This document shows, piece after piece, positions 1-8,204 of a stretch of 64,000 nt of DNA. Within the stretch, counting starts at the first letter, position 1, and every line of letters starts with the position of its first letter. The stretch spans positions 124,001 through 188,000 of the forward strand of contig NZ_BAEO01000015.1 of NCBI RefSeq assembly GCF_000314995.1, read 5' to 3'. The notes under the pieces are model-generated. The model did not search any database and had not been told where the DNA came from. It was given only the letters and a program-made list of their open reading frames with translations. This stretch comes from Paraglaciecola arctica BSs20135. Its GTDB lineage: Bacteria > Pseudomonadota > Gammaproteobacteria > Enterobacterales > Alteromonadaceae. The translations under genes were made by a program, and so were the position numbers.

Positions 1-294
1 AACGAGGGTTACCTGCAATTGGCGGGGATCATGCAAAAATTTGTTGATCAAACCATTTCAGCCAACACAAGTTACGACCCAAATAAGTATGAAGGCGGCA
101 AAGTACCCATGAAGTTACTACTTCAAGACTTGCTGACCAGCTACAAACTCGGGGTGAAAACCTTGTATTACCATAATACTCGTGATGGAGCGGACGACGC
201 GACCCAACAAGAACTGACTAGCCAAAAATTTGTGCCAAAAGAAGTGGTAATTGAAGAAGATGATGATTGTGCCGGCGGCGCTTGTAAAATATAA
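1..294 (+). CDS. nrdA: Ribonucleoside-diphosphate reductase alpha subunit, C-terminal end (partial)
   Basis: This is the last 97 codons of a gene that starts outside the window. The protein is the large subunit of class Ia ribonucleotide reductase, which makes deoxynucleotides from ribonucleoside diphosphates in the cytoplasm. The visible part contains the family's C-terminal segment with the tyrosine pair (LYYHNTRDG) and ends in CAGGACKI, carrying the two C-terminal cysteines that pass electrons from thioredoxin or glutaredoxin to the active site. nrdB and yfaE follow on the same strand, the usual order. The identification is firm even though only the tail is present. Confidence 0.95.
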   Translation, partial: NEGYLQLAGIMQKFVDQTISANTSYDPNKYEGGKVPMKLLLQDLLTSYKLGVKTLYYHNTRDGADDATQQELTSQKFVPKEVVIEEDDDCAGGACKI

Positions 295-300
295 ATTTAG

Positions 301-324
301 AAGGCTGCTTAGGCAGCTTTTTTT
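301..324 (+). terminator. Weak hairpin with T-run between nrdA and nrdB
   Basis: A five-base-pair stem (GCTGC/GCAGC, loop TTAG) is followed by seven T residues, the form of an intrinsic terminator. The stem is short and nrdB is expected to be cotranscribed with nrdA. It may therefore be a partial terminator that sets the ratio of the two subunits. Confidence 0.5.
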
Positions 325-358
325 GAGCAGTTTGAATTCTTAATGGCAACCATAATTA

Positions 359-1489
359 ATGAAATATACAACTTTTAATCAAGTAAATAATAATCCACTG
401 TTAGAACCGATGTTTTTCGGCAACCCAGTCAATGTGGCGCGTTATGATCAACAAAAGCACCATATTTTTGAAAAGTTGATCGAAAAACAAATTAGTTTTT
501 TTTGGCGTCCCGAAGAAGTTGATGTCAGTAAAGACAGGGTCGATTTTCAAAAATTAAGTGACTCAGAAAAGCACATTTTTATCTCTAATTTGAAATATCA
601 GACATTGCTTGATTCAATTCAAGGAAGAAGTCCGAATATCGCTTTTTTGCCGATTATTTCTATTCCAGAGTTAGAAACTTGGGTTGAAACTTGGTCGTTT
701 TTTGAAACTATTCACTCGCGCTCATACACACATATTTTACGTAATCTATTTGGTGATCCTAGTAGCATTTTTGACGATATAGTTGAAAATGAAGAAATTA
801 AGAAACGTGCTGCTGATATCTCGAAATATTACGATGATCTCATTTTTGCGACCCAGTTGTGGCAAACCTTAGGTGAAGGTACACACACCATTAAAGGTGA
901 AACGCATGTCATCACTATGCGTGAGCTTAAGAAAAAACTTTATCTATGCATGAACTCAGTTAATGCCTTAGAAGCCATTCGTTTCTATGTATCTTTTGCT
1001 TGTACCTTTGCGTTTGCAGAGCGTGAATTGATGGAAGGAAATTCAAAAATAATTCGTCTAATTGCCCGTGATGAAAACTTACATCTCACCTCTACTCAGC
1101 ATGTTTTGAACCTATGGGCTAAAGGCAAAGATGATCCAGAAATGGCTGAAATCGCTGAGGAATGTAAAGAACAAGCCACACAAATATTTCTTAATGCCGT
1201 AGAGCAAGAAAAAGAATGGGCCGGATTTTTGTTTCAACACGGTTCCATGATTGGACTCAACAAAGAAATTTTATGTCAGTACGTTGAATTTATTGCTAAT
1301 CATCGTATGTCGGCTATAGGCTTAGGCCAACCATTTGACATTAAGAACAATCCTCTTCCATGGATGAATAACTACCTGAGCTCCGACAACGTCCAAGTTG
1401 CACCTCAAGAGTCTGAGATCAGCTCATATTTAGTGGGGCAAATTGATTCCGAAGTGAATTCCGATGATTTTGGTGATTTTGACTTATAA
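359..1489 (+). CDS. nrdB: Ribonucleoside-diphosphate reductase beta subunit
   Basis: This 376-residue protein is the small, radical-carrying subunit of class Ia ribonucleotide reductase. It holds the di-iron centre and the tyrosyl radical that starts catalysis in NrdA. The family pattern is clear: an [11 protein letters not shown] segment with the radical tyrosine and nearby iron ligands, a DENLHL motif with further Glu/His ligands in the second half, and an acidic C-terminus (DDFGDFDL) that docks into NrdA. The length matches E. coli NrdB. It lies 64 bases after nrdA and 19 before yfaE, so the three probably form one operon. Confidence 0.97.
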   Translation: MKYTTFNQVNNNPLLEPMFFGNPVNVARYDQQKHHIFEKLIEKQISFFWRPEEVDVSKDRVDFQKLSDSEKHIFISNLKYQTLLDSIQGRSPNIAFLPIISIPELETWVETWSFFETIHSRSYTHILRNLFGDPSSIFDDIVENEEIKKRAADISKYYDDLIFATQLWQTLGEGTHTIKGETHVITMRELKKKLYLCMNSVNALEAIRFYVSFACTFAFAERELMEGNSKIIRLIARDENLHLTSTQHVLNLWAKGKDDPEMAEIAEECKEQATQIFLNAVEQEKEWAGFLFQHGSMIGLNKEILCQYVEFIANHRMSAIGLGQPFDIKNNPLPWMNNYLSSDNVQVAPQESEISSYLVGQIDSEVNSDDFGDFDL

Positions 1490-1508
1490 ACTTTGATCTA
1501 TAAATAAA

Positions 1509-1775
1509 ATGAGTAAAAACACTTCCAGTTTTATGGTGGAAATTAAACACCATAAAACTGTTCAGCATCAGCCAAACAAGACCCTACTAGAAAGTATTGA
1601 GCAGCATGTTGAAATTCAATACCATTGCCGCGAAGGATATTGTGGTGCATGCAGAACTAAGCTGTTAAAAGGTGAAGTGGAGTATCAAACGGATCCATTA
1701 GCCTTTATCGAAGACGATGAAATCCTACCCTGTTGCTGCTTCCCAATTAGTCCCATAAATATTGAGATTAGTTAA
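1509..1775 (+). CDS. yfaE: 2Fe-2S ferredoxin-like diferric-tyrosyl cofactor maintenance protein
   Basis: This 88-residue plant-type 2Fe-2S ferredoxin is thought to deliver electrons that rebuild the NrdB di-iron/tyrosyl cofactor. Cluster ligands are visible as Cys40, Cys45 and Cys48 (CREGYCGAC) plus a cysteine from the CCC at 75-77, which is the classic C-x4-C-x2-C...C ferredoxin arrangement. Position directly behind nrdB supports the specific YfaE assignment over a generic ferredoxin. No strong ribosome-binding site precedes the ATG, so translation may be coupled to nrdB. Confidence 0.92.
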   Translation: MSKNTSSFMVEIKHHKTVQHQPNKTLLESIEQHVEIQYHCREGYCGACRTKLLKGEVEYQTDPLAFIEDDEILPCCCFPISPINIEIS

Positions 1776-1855
1776 CCTTTTTACGGGATAAGTAAGCTAT
1801 ATTTGCCCAACAGAACTAACATAAAATTGCCCTGCCAACCAATCAAGCAACACTA

Positions 1856-2959
1856 TCAATCAATTAACTGGTAATTTTTCTTTAATATTTGGATAATTTC
1901 TGCTTTAGGATTTTTACTCATTGTGAGTGTTTGACCGGTGATTTTTTCTGCAATATCGACATAAGTCTTAGCAACCTGCATTAATACTTCTGGGGGTAAC
2001 GCGTTGTCAGTAGCTAATTTTTGGCGCTCAGGCATGCGGTTTTTGTTTAGCAAAATATCAGGATCTGGGAAATGACTAAGCAATAATTGACGAAATCCTT
2101 CCTTAGAGTTTTCGACCACACGGCCTTGAGCATATTGCTGCGCATCCCAAATTCGTGACGAATCTGGCGTGCCCACTTCGTCCATGTAGATCAACTTGTT
2201 ATTGCCATCTAAGTCTTTGACATAACCAAATTCAAATTTGGTATCCACAAATACTTGCCCAAGCTCAGCCAAATTCTGACTTATCAGCGCAAAACCTTCG
2301 GTTAAGAGGTTTTCATATAGTGACACATCACTTTGATTTTCAAAGTTAAATGCTAAGTAATTGTCGAGAATATTTTGTCGCGTAATATTCACATCGTCGG
2401 CTTCAGGCACATTCGGGATACCCTTTAATATACCTTTAGTGGAAGGTGTCATAAGTAAGTTAGTTAATTTACTATCTTGGCTTAGGCCCTCTTCAAGCTG
2501 AATACCACAAAAATCCCTTTCGCCTTTTTCATAAGCGCGCCACATTGAGCCAGTAATATATTGACGACAAATAGCTTCAATCAATACAGGTTTAGCTTTT
2601 TGAACTATCCACACAAAAGGATGTGGAATATCGAGTATATGACTGTCAGCTAAACCTTGTTGTTTAAACAACTTAAACCAGTGATTAGAAATGGCATTTA
2701 AAGCAGCACCTTTGCCTGGCACGCCTAACATGCCACCTTCACCGTGCCATATGCAATCAAAGGCTGAGATACGGTCACTGATGACCATTATGGCCAATGG
2801 TGTGTCACTGGGCACCGGATAGGATTTTTCTTCAATTAGACGACGACTATCTTGCGCAGTTAACCAATAAACAGAGCGTACTTTACCGCTATGCACGGGA
2901 AGATCAGTACGAATAGGCAGGTCATTGTTGACCGATAAAATTGAATCCGCAATCGACAT
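1856..2959 (-). CDS. purC: Phosphoribosylaminoimidazole-succinocarboxamide synthase (long form)
   Basis: This enzyme joins aspartate to CAIR with ATP to give SAICAR, step 8 of de novo purine synthesis. The SGKVRS start of the ATP-binding region, the [12 protein letters not shown] motif and the late [12 protein letters not shown] motif are typical of SAICAR synthetases. At 367 residues it is much longer than the roughly 237 residues of E. coli PurC and resembles the eukaryote-like long class. It closes the dapA-bamC-purC operon, the same order as in E. coli, so a long-form enzyme occupies the canonical purC position. AAGGAG lies about ten bases before the ATG. Confidence 0.93.
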   Translation of the reverse strand: MSIADSILSVNNDLPIRTDLPVHSGKVRSVYWLTAQDSRRLIEEKSYPVPSDTPLAIMVISDRISAFDCIWHGEGGMLGVPGKGAALNAISNHWFKLFKQQGLADSHILDIPHPFVWIVQKAKPVLIEAICRQYITGSMWRAYEKGERDFCGIQLEEGLSQDSKLTNLLMTPSTKGILKGIPNVPEADDVNITRQNILDNYLAFNFENQSDVSLYENLLTEGFALISQNLAELGQVFVDTKFEFGYVKDLDGNNKLIYMDEVGTPDSSRIWDAQQYAQGRVVENSKEGFRQLLLSHFPDPDILLNKNRMPERQKLATDNALPPEVLMQVAKTYVDIAEKITGQTLTMSKNPKAEIIQILKKNYQLID

Positions 2960-3024
2960 ACAATGCCAACTCCTTAATGTGAAGAATCTACCAAGCTTGG
3001 ATGCTGTTTATTTTGAATAATATC

Positions 3025-3052
3025 TCCTCTGGCCGCCTTAGTAGCCAGAGGA
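3025..3052 (-). other. Perfect 9-bp hairpin between bamC and purC
   Basis: TCCTCTGGC and GCCAGAGGA form a perfect nine-base-pair inverted repeat around a ten-base loop in the 100-base gap between bamC and purC. No T-run follows on the minus strand, so it looks more like an RNA-processing or stability element, or an attenuator, than a strong terminator. Confidence 0.5.
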
Positions 3053-3059
3053 AAATAGC

Positions 3060-4181
3060 TTATATATCTAAGTCGTCAGCCGACATTGTTTTTGAAAATG
3101 TGGGATACAAATCGGTTATCTTTTTAACTGGGAAGGGCTTGCTCTCACTATCTAATAATGTGACAGACGTTTTTTCACCCGCAGCCGCCACTTTGATTCG
3201 ATATTCTTCGGTATCTAACTCAAACTTATTTTTATCGTCCGACCAAATATTGCTCCACCAACCGTCTTCTGAGCCATTGTATTTAACAAACAATAGACCG
3301 TTAGACTTATCAAAATCTTTGACATCAAAACCTAACTTTCTCAATACAAGTAACAATCTAGGCCAAGTGATCTCGTAATCGGCACTAACAACAAAAGCAG
3401 GCTCGCCGTCACTATCAAAGCCTAATTCCATAGGTAAACCTTCACGGATCTGACGATAACGTTTAACGTTTGCGACTTGTGTTTCAAATTCATAGTTCTT
3501 CACTACTCTATTGAGAACGTCGACTTCATTACGTCTTTTATCCTTAGCTTTTACTATTTCAGTACTTTGAGCATCTATTTTTTCCTTATATTCAACCAAC
3601 TCAGCACTGAGTGCCGCCGATCGTCCATGAGGCTTTTTAACTAATGTGAATTCAAAACGTTGACCAACAGTACGTTCTGATTTAGACCAGCTATACCATT
3701 TATTATCTTTGCTTTCGTCCATCACCATCCAGTCAGTGATCAAACGTTGCTGCTCTTTGTCAAACATCTTGACGCCAATGCCTTCAGTCTCTAAAAAGCG
3801 GATCAATGAATTCCAGACTGTAGTATCTAAAGGTAAGCTATCATCCACTTGGTCAAACCAAACAGTGGCATTTTTTGAGCCGTCTTCTATATGCGAGCCC
3901 GCCACAACCGGCAAGACCAATGAAGGCGACAGCACACTCATTTTTTTGCCCATGGCAGTTAATGGTGCGTTTTCACCTAAGTCGGGGAGTTTATAGGCAT
4001 CATTAAAATTAGGTTTGTCCATATCCTCTGGAATTTTTAATTTTTGCCCAGGTTGTTCTTTGACATAATCAAATGAACCACTGGCGATTTCTCTTTCTTC
4101 TAATGAACTACAAGCGGTTAACAGAGTGGCAGTTATCACAGTGGCTGCCATCAAACCGATTGATTGAAATTTATAGGTCAT
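3060..4181 (-). CDS. bamC: Outer membrane protein assembly factor BamC
   Basis: This lipoprotein of the BAM complex helps insert beta-barrel proteins into the outer membrane. A signal peptide ends in the lipobox LLTAC, with Cys24 as the acylated residue. The unstructured N-terminal stretch that follows, rich in Pro and Asp and containing KLKIPEDMDKP, is the part known to bind BamD. Two helix-grip domains fill the rest. At 373 residues it is slightly longer than E. coli BamC (344). A perfect AAGGAG ribosome-binding site sits seven bases before the ATG. It lies ten bases after dapA. Confidence 0.93.
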   Translation of the reverse strand: MTYKFQSIGLMAATVITATLLTACSSLEEREIASGSFDYVKEQPGQKLKIPEDMDKPNFNDAYKLPDLGENAPLTAMGKKMSVLSPSLVLPVVAGSHIEDGSKNATVWFDQVDDSLPLDTTVWNSLIRFLETEGIGVKMFDKEQQRLITDWMVMDESKDNKWYSWSKSERTVGQRFEFTLVKKPHGRSAALSAELVEYKEKIDAQSTEIVKAKDKRRNEVDVLNRVVKNYEFETQVANVKRYRQIREGLPMELGFDSDGEPAFVVSADYEITWPRLLLVLRKLGFDVKDFDKSNGLLFVKYNGSEDGWWSNIWSDDKNKFELDTEEYRIKVAAAGEKTSVTLLDSESKPFPVKKITDLYPTFSKTMSADDLDI

Positions 4182-4190
4182 GCTATCTCC

Positions 4191-5072
4191 TTAAGATAAT
4201 ACGCCAGAACTGCGCATGACTTGTTCGATATGTTTTTGGCTAGCTAGTTCCGATTCAACTAAAGGTAATCGTAAAAAAGCTGAATTAGTCAGCCCCATTT
4301 TATGCAAAGCCCACTTAGGTAACACTGGATTCGGCTCGATAAACAAAGCGCTATGTAACTCGGCAATTTGTTTATCTATTTTTTGCGCCAACTGGAAATC
4401 CTTGGCCAAAGCAGCATTACACATATCAGCAATTTGTTTAGGCACAATATTAGCAGTCACAGAAATCACCCCATGACCACCATTTGCCAGAAACTCACAA
4501 CTAGTTAGGTCATCACCGCTTAATAATACAAAATCGTCTGAGACAAGTTTCTGCATAGCCTTTAAGCGTGTTATGTCACCTGTAGCATCTTTTAAACCAA
4601 CAATCTTAGGATGCGTGGCTAACTCTGCCACTGTTTCAGGCAACATATCAGCTACAGTGCGGCTGGGTACGTTGTACAACAATACCGGTAAGTCGGTCGC
4701 ATCAGCAATGGCAGTAAAGTGCGCCACCATGCCTTTTTGTTGTGGCTTATTGTAATAAGGTACAACACTTAAAAATCCTTCAATGCCAGTACCTGACATT
4801 TGTTCGCTCAAGAAAATGGCCTCTGAGGTAGAGTTCGCGCCACTTCCTGCAATAACAGGTATTCTCCCCTGAGCATATTCAACTGTGCGTTTGACCACTT
4901 CAATATGTTCTGAAAACGGTAAAGTCGCAGACTCCCCAGTGGTACCAACAGACACTATGCCATGAGACCCATTTTGAATATGAAAATCAACGAGCGTCTG
5001 CAATGACGGATAATCTATTTGCCCGTTATCATGCATTGGCGTAATTAGCGCCACAAAACTGCCAGTAAACAT
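4191..5072 (-). CDS. dapA: 4-hydroxy-tetrahydrodipicolinate synthase
   Basis: This enzyme condenses pyruvate with aspartate semialdehyde, the first committed step of lysine and diaminopimelate synthesis. It is 293 residues long, the standard length. The Schiff-base lysine lies in IVGLKDATGD, the catalytic tyrosine in LLYNVPSRT, and GTTGESATL is the substrate-binding loop. It heads the dapA-bamC-purC operon and diverges from gcvR across 113 bases, exactly as in E. coli. Confidence 0.97.
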   Translation of the reverse strand: MFTGSFVALITPMHDNGQIDYPSLQTLVDFHIQNGSHGIVSVGTTGESATLPFSEHIEVVKRTVEYAQGRIPVIAGSGANSTSEAIFLSEQMSGTGIEGFLSVVPYYNKPQQKGMVAHFTAIADATDLPVLLYNVPSRTVADMLPETVAELATHPKIVGLKDATGDITRLKAMQKLVSDDFVLLSGDDLTSCEFLANGGHGVISVTANIVPKQIADMCNAALAKDFQLAQKIDKQIAELHSALFIEPNPVLPKWALHKMGLTNSAFLRLPLVESELASQKHIEQVMRSSGVLS

Positions 5073-5185
5073 GTGCTCTCCCCTAAAATTAGCGCCTAAT
5101 GGTAAAGATCTGGCCCCCTAAAAACAAGCATTGAATAGCTCAATTGCTAGATTAGAATTGAAACTGGATCAACCCACCCACAATC

Positions 5186-5764
5186 ATGTATGTTATAGCC
5201 AATTTGAAAGCAACTAATTGGTTAAAAATGCAGCAGCAACTTATCATTACCATACTAGGTTCAGACCAATTTGGCGTGTTAAGCACTTTGGCAGACACAG
5301 TATCAGGAGTGGGATGCAATATTTTGGATAGTCGCCAAGCCATTTATGGAGAGGATTTTTCGTTAACTATGATTATCGAAGGCAGTCAAAGTGCGATTAC
5401 CCAAGCCGAATGTTTATTGCCACACACTTGTCAGAAGCACAATTTATTGTCAATGATGAAACGCACCAAAAAGCATTGCAAGCAAAACCTAGAACATCTA
5501 GCGGACGTCATCATTCATGGCGAGAGTACTCCAGGATTGATTGACCAGGTCACTGATTTTTTCAAACAACATCATATCTCGGTCAGTGCATTTAGATTAA
5601 AGTTTTTAGATAAAGAAGAAAATGATTCTGCCAACGACAAACACATGAAGTGTAAAATGGTAATTTCTATCCCTCATGAACTTGAAGTTGAAAAAATTGA
5701 ACAGGCACTTCAAAACCTGTTACAACCACTCAACCTACAAGGTTCGATTAAACCAAATCATTGA
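5186..5764 (+). CDS. gcvR: Glycine cleavage system transcriptional repressor, ACT-domain protein
   Basis: GcvR lacks a DNA-binding domain and works by binding the activator GcvA when glycine is scarce, so shutting down the glycine cleavage operon. Two ACT domains are visible. The first begins LIITILGSDQFGVLSTLADTVSGVG and includes the DSRQAIYGEDFSLTMIIEG stretch; the second begins ADVIIHGESTPGLIDQVTDFF. The family usually begins just before the first ACT strand, so the ATG at 5228 (MQQQLIITILG) is an equally good start; neither has a clear ribosome-binding site. Position between dapA and bcp matches E. coli. Confidence 0.9.
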   Translation: MYVIANLKATNWLKMQQQLIITILGSDQFGVLSTLADTVSGVGCNILDSRQAIYGEDFSLTMIIEGSQSAITQAECLLPHTCQKHNLLSMMKRTKKHCKQNLEHLADVIIHGESTPGLIDQVTDFFKQHHISVSAFRLKFLDKEENDSANDKHMKCKMVISIPHELEVEKIEQALQNLLQPLNLQGSIKPNH

Positions 5765-5783
5765 TAATGAAAGGCAATTTATT

Positions 5784-6248
5784 ATGAACATGCTTAAAGC
5801 GGGCGATGTTGCGCCACAATTTTCTCTACCCAATCAAGATAACCAAACAGTTTCACTAAGCGACTTTAAGGGTAAAAAAGTATTGGTTTATTTTTACCCC
5901 AAAGCTATGACACCGGGCTGCACCATACAAGCTCAAGGTTTACGTGACAGCCAAACGTCATTGGCTGAGTTGAATGTTGAAGTATTAGGTGTGAGCCCTG
6001 ATGCAGTTAAAAGGCTGCCAAAATTTATAGAAAAAGAAAACCTCAACTTCACCCTATTATCCGATGAGGATCATGCTTTAGCCGATGCATTTGGTGTTTG
6101 GGGTCTAAAGAAATTTATGGGTAAAGAATACGATGGCATTCATCGTATTACGTTTTTGATCAATGAAAACGGCGAAATTGAACATGTGTTTGATAAATTC
6201 AAAACTAAAGATCACCATGAAGTGGTATTGGCCTATCTACAAAAGTAA
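5784..6248 (+). CDS. bcp: Thioredoxin-dependent thiol peroxidase (Bcp/PrxQ), one-cysteine form
   Basis: This 154-residue peroxiredoxin reduces hydrogen peroxide and organic hydroperoxides. The start at 5784 is chosen because AAGG precedes it by about ten bases and the protein then begins MNMLKAGDVAPQFSLP, as the family does. The peroxidatic cysteine is in MTPGCTIQA. The resolving cysteine five residues later, found in E. coli Bcp (TPGCTVQAC), is glutamine here, and no other cysteine exists in the protein, so it must work as a 1-Cys enzyme. It follows gcvR by 19 bases. Confidence 0.94.
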   Translation: MNMLKAGDVAPQFSLPNQDNQTVSLSDFKGKKVLVYFYPKAMTPGCTIQAQGLRDSQTSLAELNVEVLGVSPDAVKRLPKFIEKENLNFTLLSDEDHALADAFGVWGLKKFMGKEYDGIHRITFLINENGEIEHVFDKFKTKDHHEVVLAYLQK

Positions 6249-6256
6249 TCAGTATT

Positions 6257-6299
6257 AAAGTCGGAGCCGTTTATTCACATATGAATTCGGCTCCACTTT
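6257..6299. terminator. Bidirectional terminator-like hairpin between bcp and the PerM-like gene
   Basis: GGAGCCG and CGGCTCC form a seven-base-pair stem, extended by AAAGT/ACTTT outside a one-base bulge. It lies just beyond the bcp stop and before the end of the convergent permease gene, where a shared terminator is expected. T-runs are short. Confidence 0.5.
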
Positions 6300-6301
6300 A
6301 C

Positions 6302-7369
6302 TTAGATTTCAGTCGCTAACTCCTTTGGACTTGACCATGCATTGACAACTGCCTTAACTAAGGTAGCTAAAGGAATAGCAAAGAACACCCCCCAAAATCC
6401 CCACAAACCACCAAAGAACAACACTGCGATAATGATATACACAGGATGTAAACTCACCGCTTCAGAAAATAATATAGGGACTAATACATTACCGTCTAAA
6501 GCTTGAATAATGCCGTAGGCGACCATTAAATACCAAAATTCAGGTGTTATACCCCATTGAAACAAAGCAACTATAGCGACAGGAATAGTCACAACAGCGG
6601 CGCCTATATAAGGAATAAGCACTGAAAATCCCACCAACACCCCCAGTAACAGTGAATAACGTAAGTCCATAAACGCAAACATCACTGCTGATACAGTACC
6701 AACAATGACAATTTCAATAACTTTACCGCGAATATAATTCGCAATTTGCAAGTTCATTTCACTACCCACTTGTTTGATCAGGCGGCGTTCAGTAGGTAAT
6801 ATAGTAGAGATATTAGACACCAAAGTATCTTTATCTTTAACCATAAAAAACACCATCAGCGGCACTAAAATCATATAAATAAGTAAAGCCCCCAACCCGC
6901 CTAAAGAACTGAACGAGGCGGATAACAGTTGCTCTGCAAACACCACTACCCTTTCATTTATACCGTCCAACACATCTTGAATTTGTGTCAGTTGCACAAG
7001 ATCTGGATAGGTTTCAGGCAACTTTAATAACCAGACTTGCCCTTGCTCCCAAATCTGCGGCATTTCTTTAATCAAGTTAATACTCTGCTGGGCAACAATA
7101 GGTACAAGACCCACAAAGGTTAAAATTGAGACGCTTATAAAAGCAAATAATACTAATACAGTGGTATAGCCACGAGACAAACCTAACTTACATAATTGCA
7201 CAACCGGCCAATCTAACAAATATGCAATAACGGCGGCCACTATAACAGGCATTAAAATTCCGCCCCAAACGGCCAGAAGCAACGAACTGACAAGTAACAG
7301 CAATAACAGCATCAAAGAATCAGGATCTGAAAATTTTCGCTTATACCAACGTTCAAAAACGCTTAACAT
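6302..7369 (-). CDS. perM: AI-2E family transporter / PerM-like permease
   Basis: This 355-residue inner-membrane protein belongs to the AI-2E exporter superfamily (TqsA, PerM/YfgO). About eight membrane segments can be picked out, with an N-terminal hydrophobic pair (LLLLLLVSSLLLAVWGGI), a large loop around residues 75-150, and the family's signature helices near the end (GVLVGFSVLIPYIGAAV, ALDGNVLVPILFSEAVSLHP). E. coli perM sits in the same neighbourhood between bcp and bepA. The substrate is not predictable from sequence. AAGGAT precedes the ATG at good spacing. Confidence 0.85.
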   Translation of the reverse strand: MLSVFERWYKRKFSDPDSLMLLLLLLVSSLLLAVWGGILMPVIVAAVIAYLLDWPVVQLCKLGLSRGYTTVLVLFAFISVSILTFVGLVPIVAQQSINLIKEMPQIWEQGQVWLLKLPETYPDLVQLTQIQDVLDGINERVVVFAEQLLSASFSSLGGLGALLIYMILVPLMVFFMVKDKDTLVSNISTILPTERRLIKQVGSEMNLQIANYIRGKVIEIVIVGTVSAVMFAFMDLRYSLLLGVLVGFSVLIPYIGAAVVTIPVAIVALFQWGITPEFWYLMVAYGIIQALDGNVLVPILFSEAVSLHPVYIIIAVLFFGGLWGFWGVFFAIPLATLVKAVVNAWSSPKELATEI

Positions 7370-7518
7370 CTAGTATCCTTGTATATAAATTGCTATCACC
7401 AACCTTTAGTATATTGATGATAGATAAAAATCGTCTGTATGATAGAGACATTATTGCATAACCCTTACCTGATAAAATAGAGGTTATAATAGATTACAGA
7501 AATAAAGAGAGGCTGTTT

Positions 7519-8094
7519 TTGCAATTAGACTGGACATGTCGTTTTGGCAACGTAAAAGCTATATTACAATTAAAAAAATCACTTAATTTAGGTGAAATCC
7601 CCGATCACTTTCAAATAGTAGCGAATAAACTACTGGAATTAGAAGGCACTTTTAGCGACGGTTTTGATAATAATATTAAATATTTACTGAATAAAAAAAA
7701 CTGGCATTTAGTCAATTGTAAGCAAGGTAAGCCACCGATATCCCTGAAAAAGCACTGTAACCAATACGCCTTTGATTTACATTGTTTTCCTATAGTTAAC
7801 GACGAACCCCAAGCTTTAATTAAACCTTATGATACAAATTCACCATTCAAGGAATTTAATCCCTCGAGTTTAGGTCCACTACTTAGTATTCCACAACTAA
7901 GCGACTTTATGAGTGTAACTATCCGTTGTGGTGACGAGGCGGACATGGAATTACTTAAATATGCCCATATGTTACTAGAACAATTAATTGATTTGTTGAG
8001 CGCATCATTACAAGTTGTTGAGAATAGCGGACAATCGATCCAAGAAGTATTTTTGTCCATTGAGCAACAATTAAAAACCATTAAAACGGTATAA
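7519..8094 (+). CDS. Conserved protein of unknown function
   Basis: A 191-residue soluble protein that I do not recognise. The likely start is TTG at 7519, preceded by AGAGAGG about seven bases upstream. There is no signal peptide or membrane segment. The C-terminal 60 residues look like one long amphipathic helix (LLEQLIDLLSASLQVVENSGQ...IEQQLKTI), possibly a dimerisation coiled coil. Codon use resembles the neighbours. It lies between the divergent PerM-like gene and bepA, which gives only a weak hint of an envelope link. Confidence 0.6.
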   Translation: MQLDWTCRFGNVKAILQLKKSLNLGEIPDHFQIVANKLLELEGTFSDGFDNNIKYLLNKKNWHLVNCKQGKPPISLKKHCNQYAFDLHCFPIVNDEPQALIKPYDTNSPFKEFNPSSLGPLLSIPQLSDFMSVTIRCGDEADMELLKYAHMLLEQLIDLLSASLQVVENSGQSIQEVFLSIEQQLKTIKTV

Positions 8095-8204
8095 TGCTTA
8101 GGAAAAATTGAACTAATGGGCAGGTTGTTGACCCATAACACGGGCTAGTATTTGTGAACCAATACTGCCAGATAATATATACACACTAAAATTAGACGTA
8201 ATCT

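Noticed and set aside
3001-3378. Plus-strand open frame of 125 codons opposite bamC
   Set aside because: It lies wholly antisense to the bamC-purC gap and the end of bamC, has no family features, and bamC is unmistakable on the other strand.
5073-5185. Possible glycine or lysine riboswitch between dapA and gcvR
   Set aside because: The gap is only 113 bases, too short for a lysine riboswitch with leader on either side, and no glycine aptamer core was seen.
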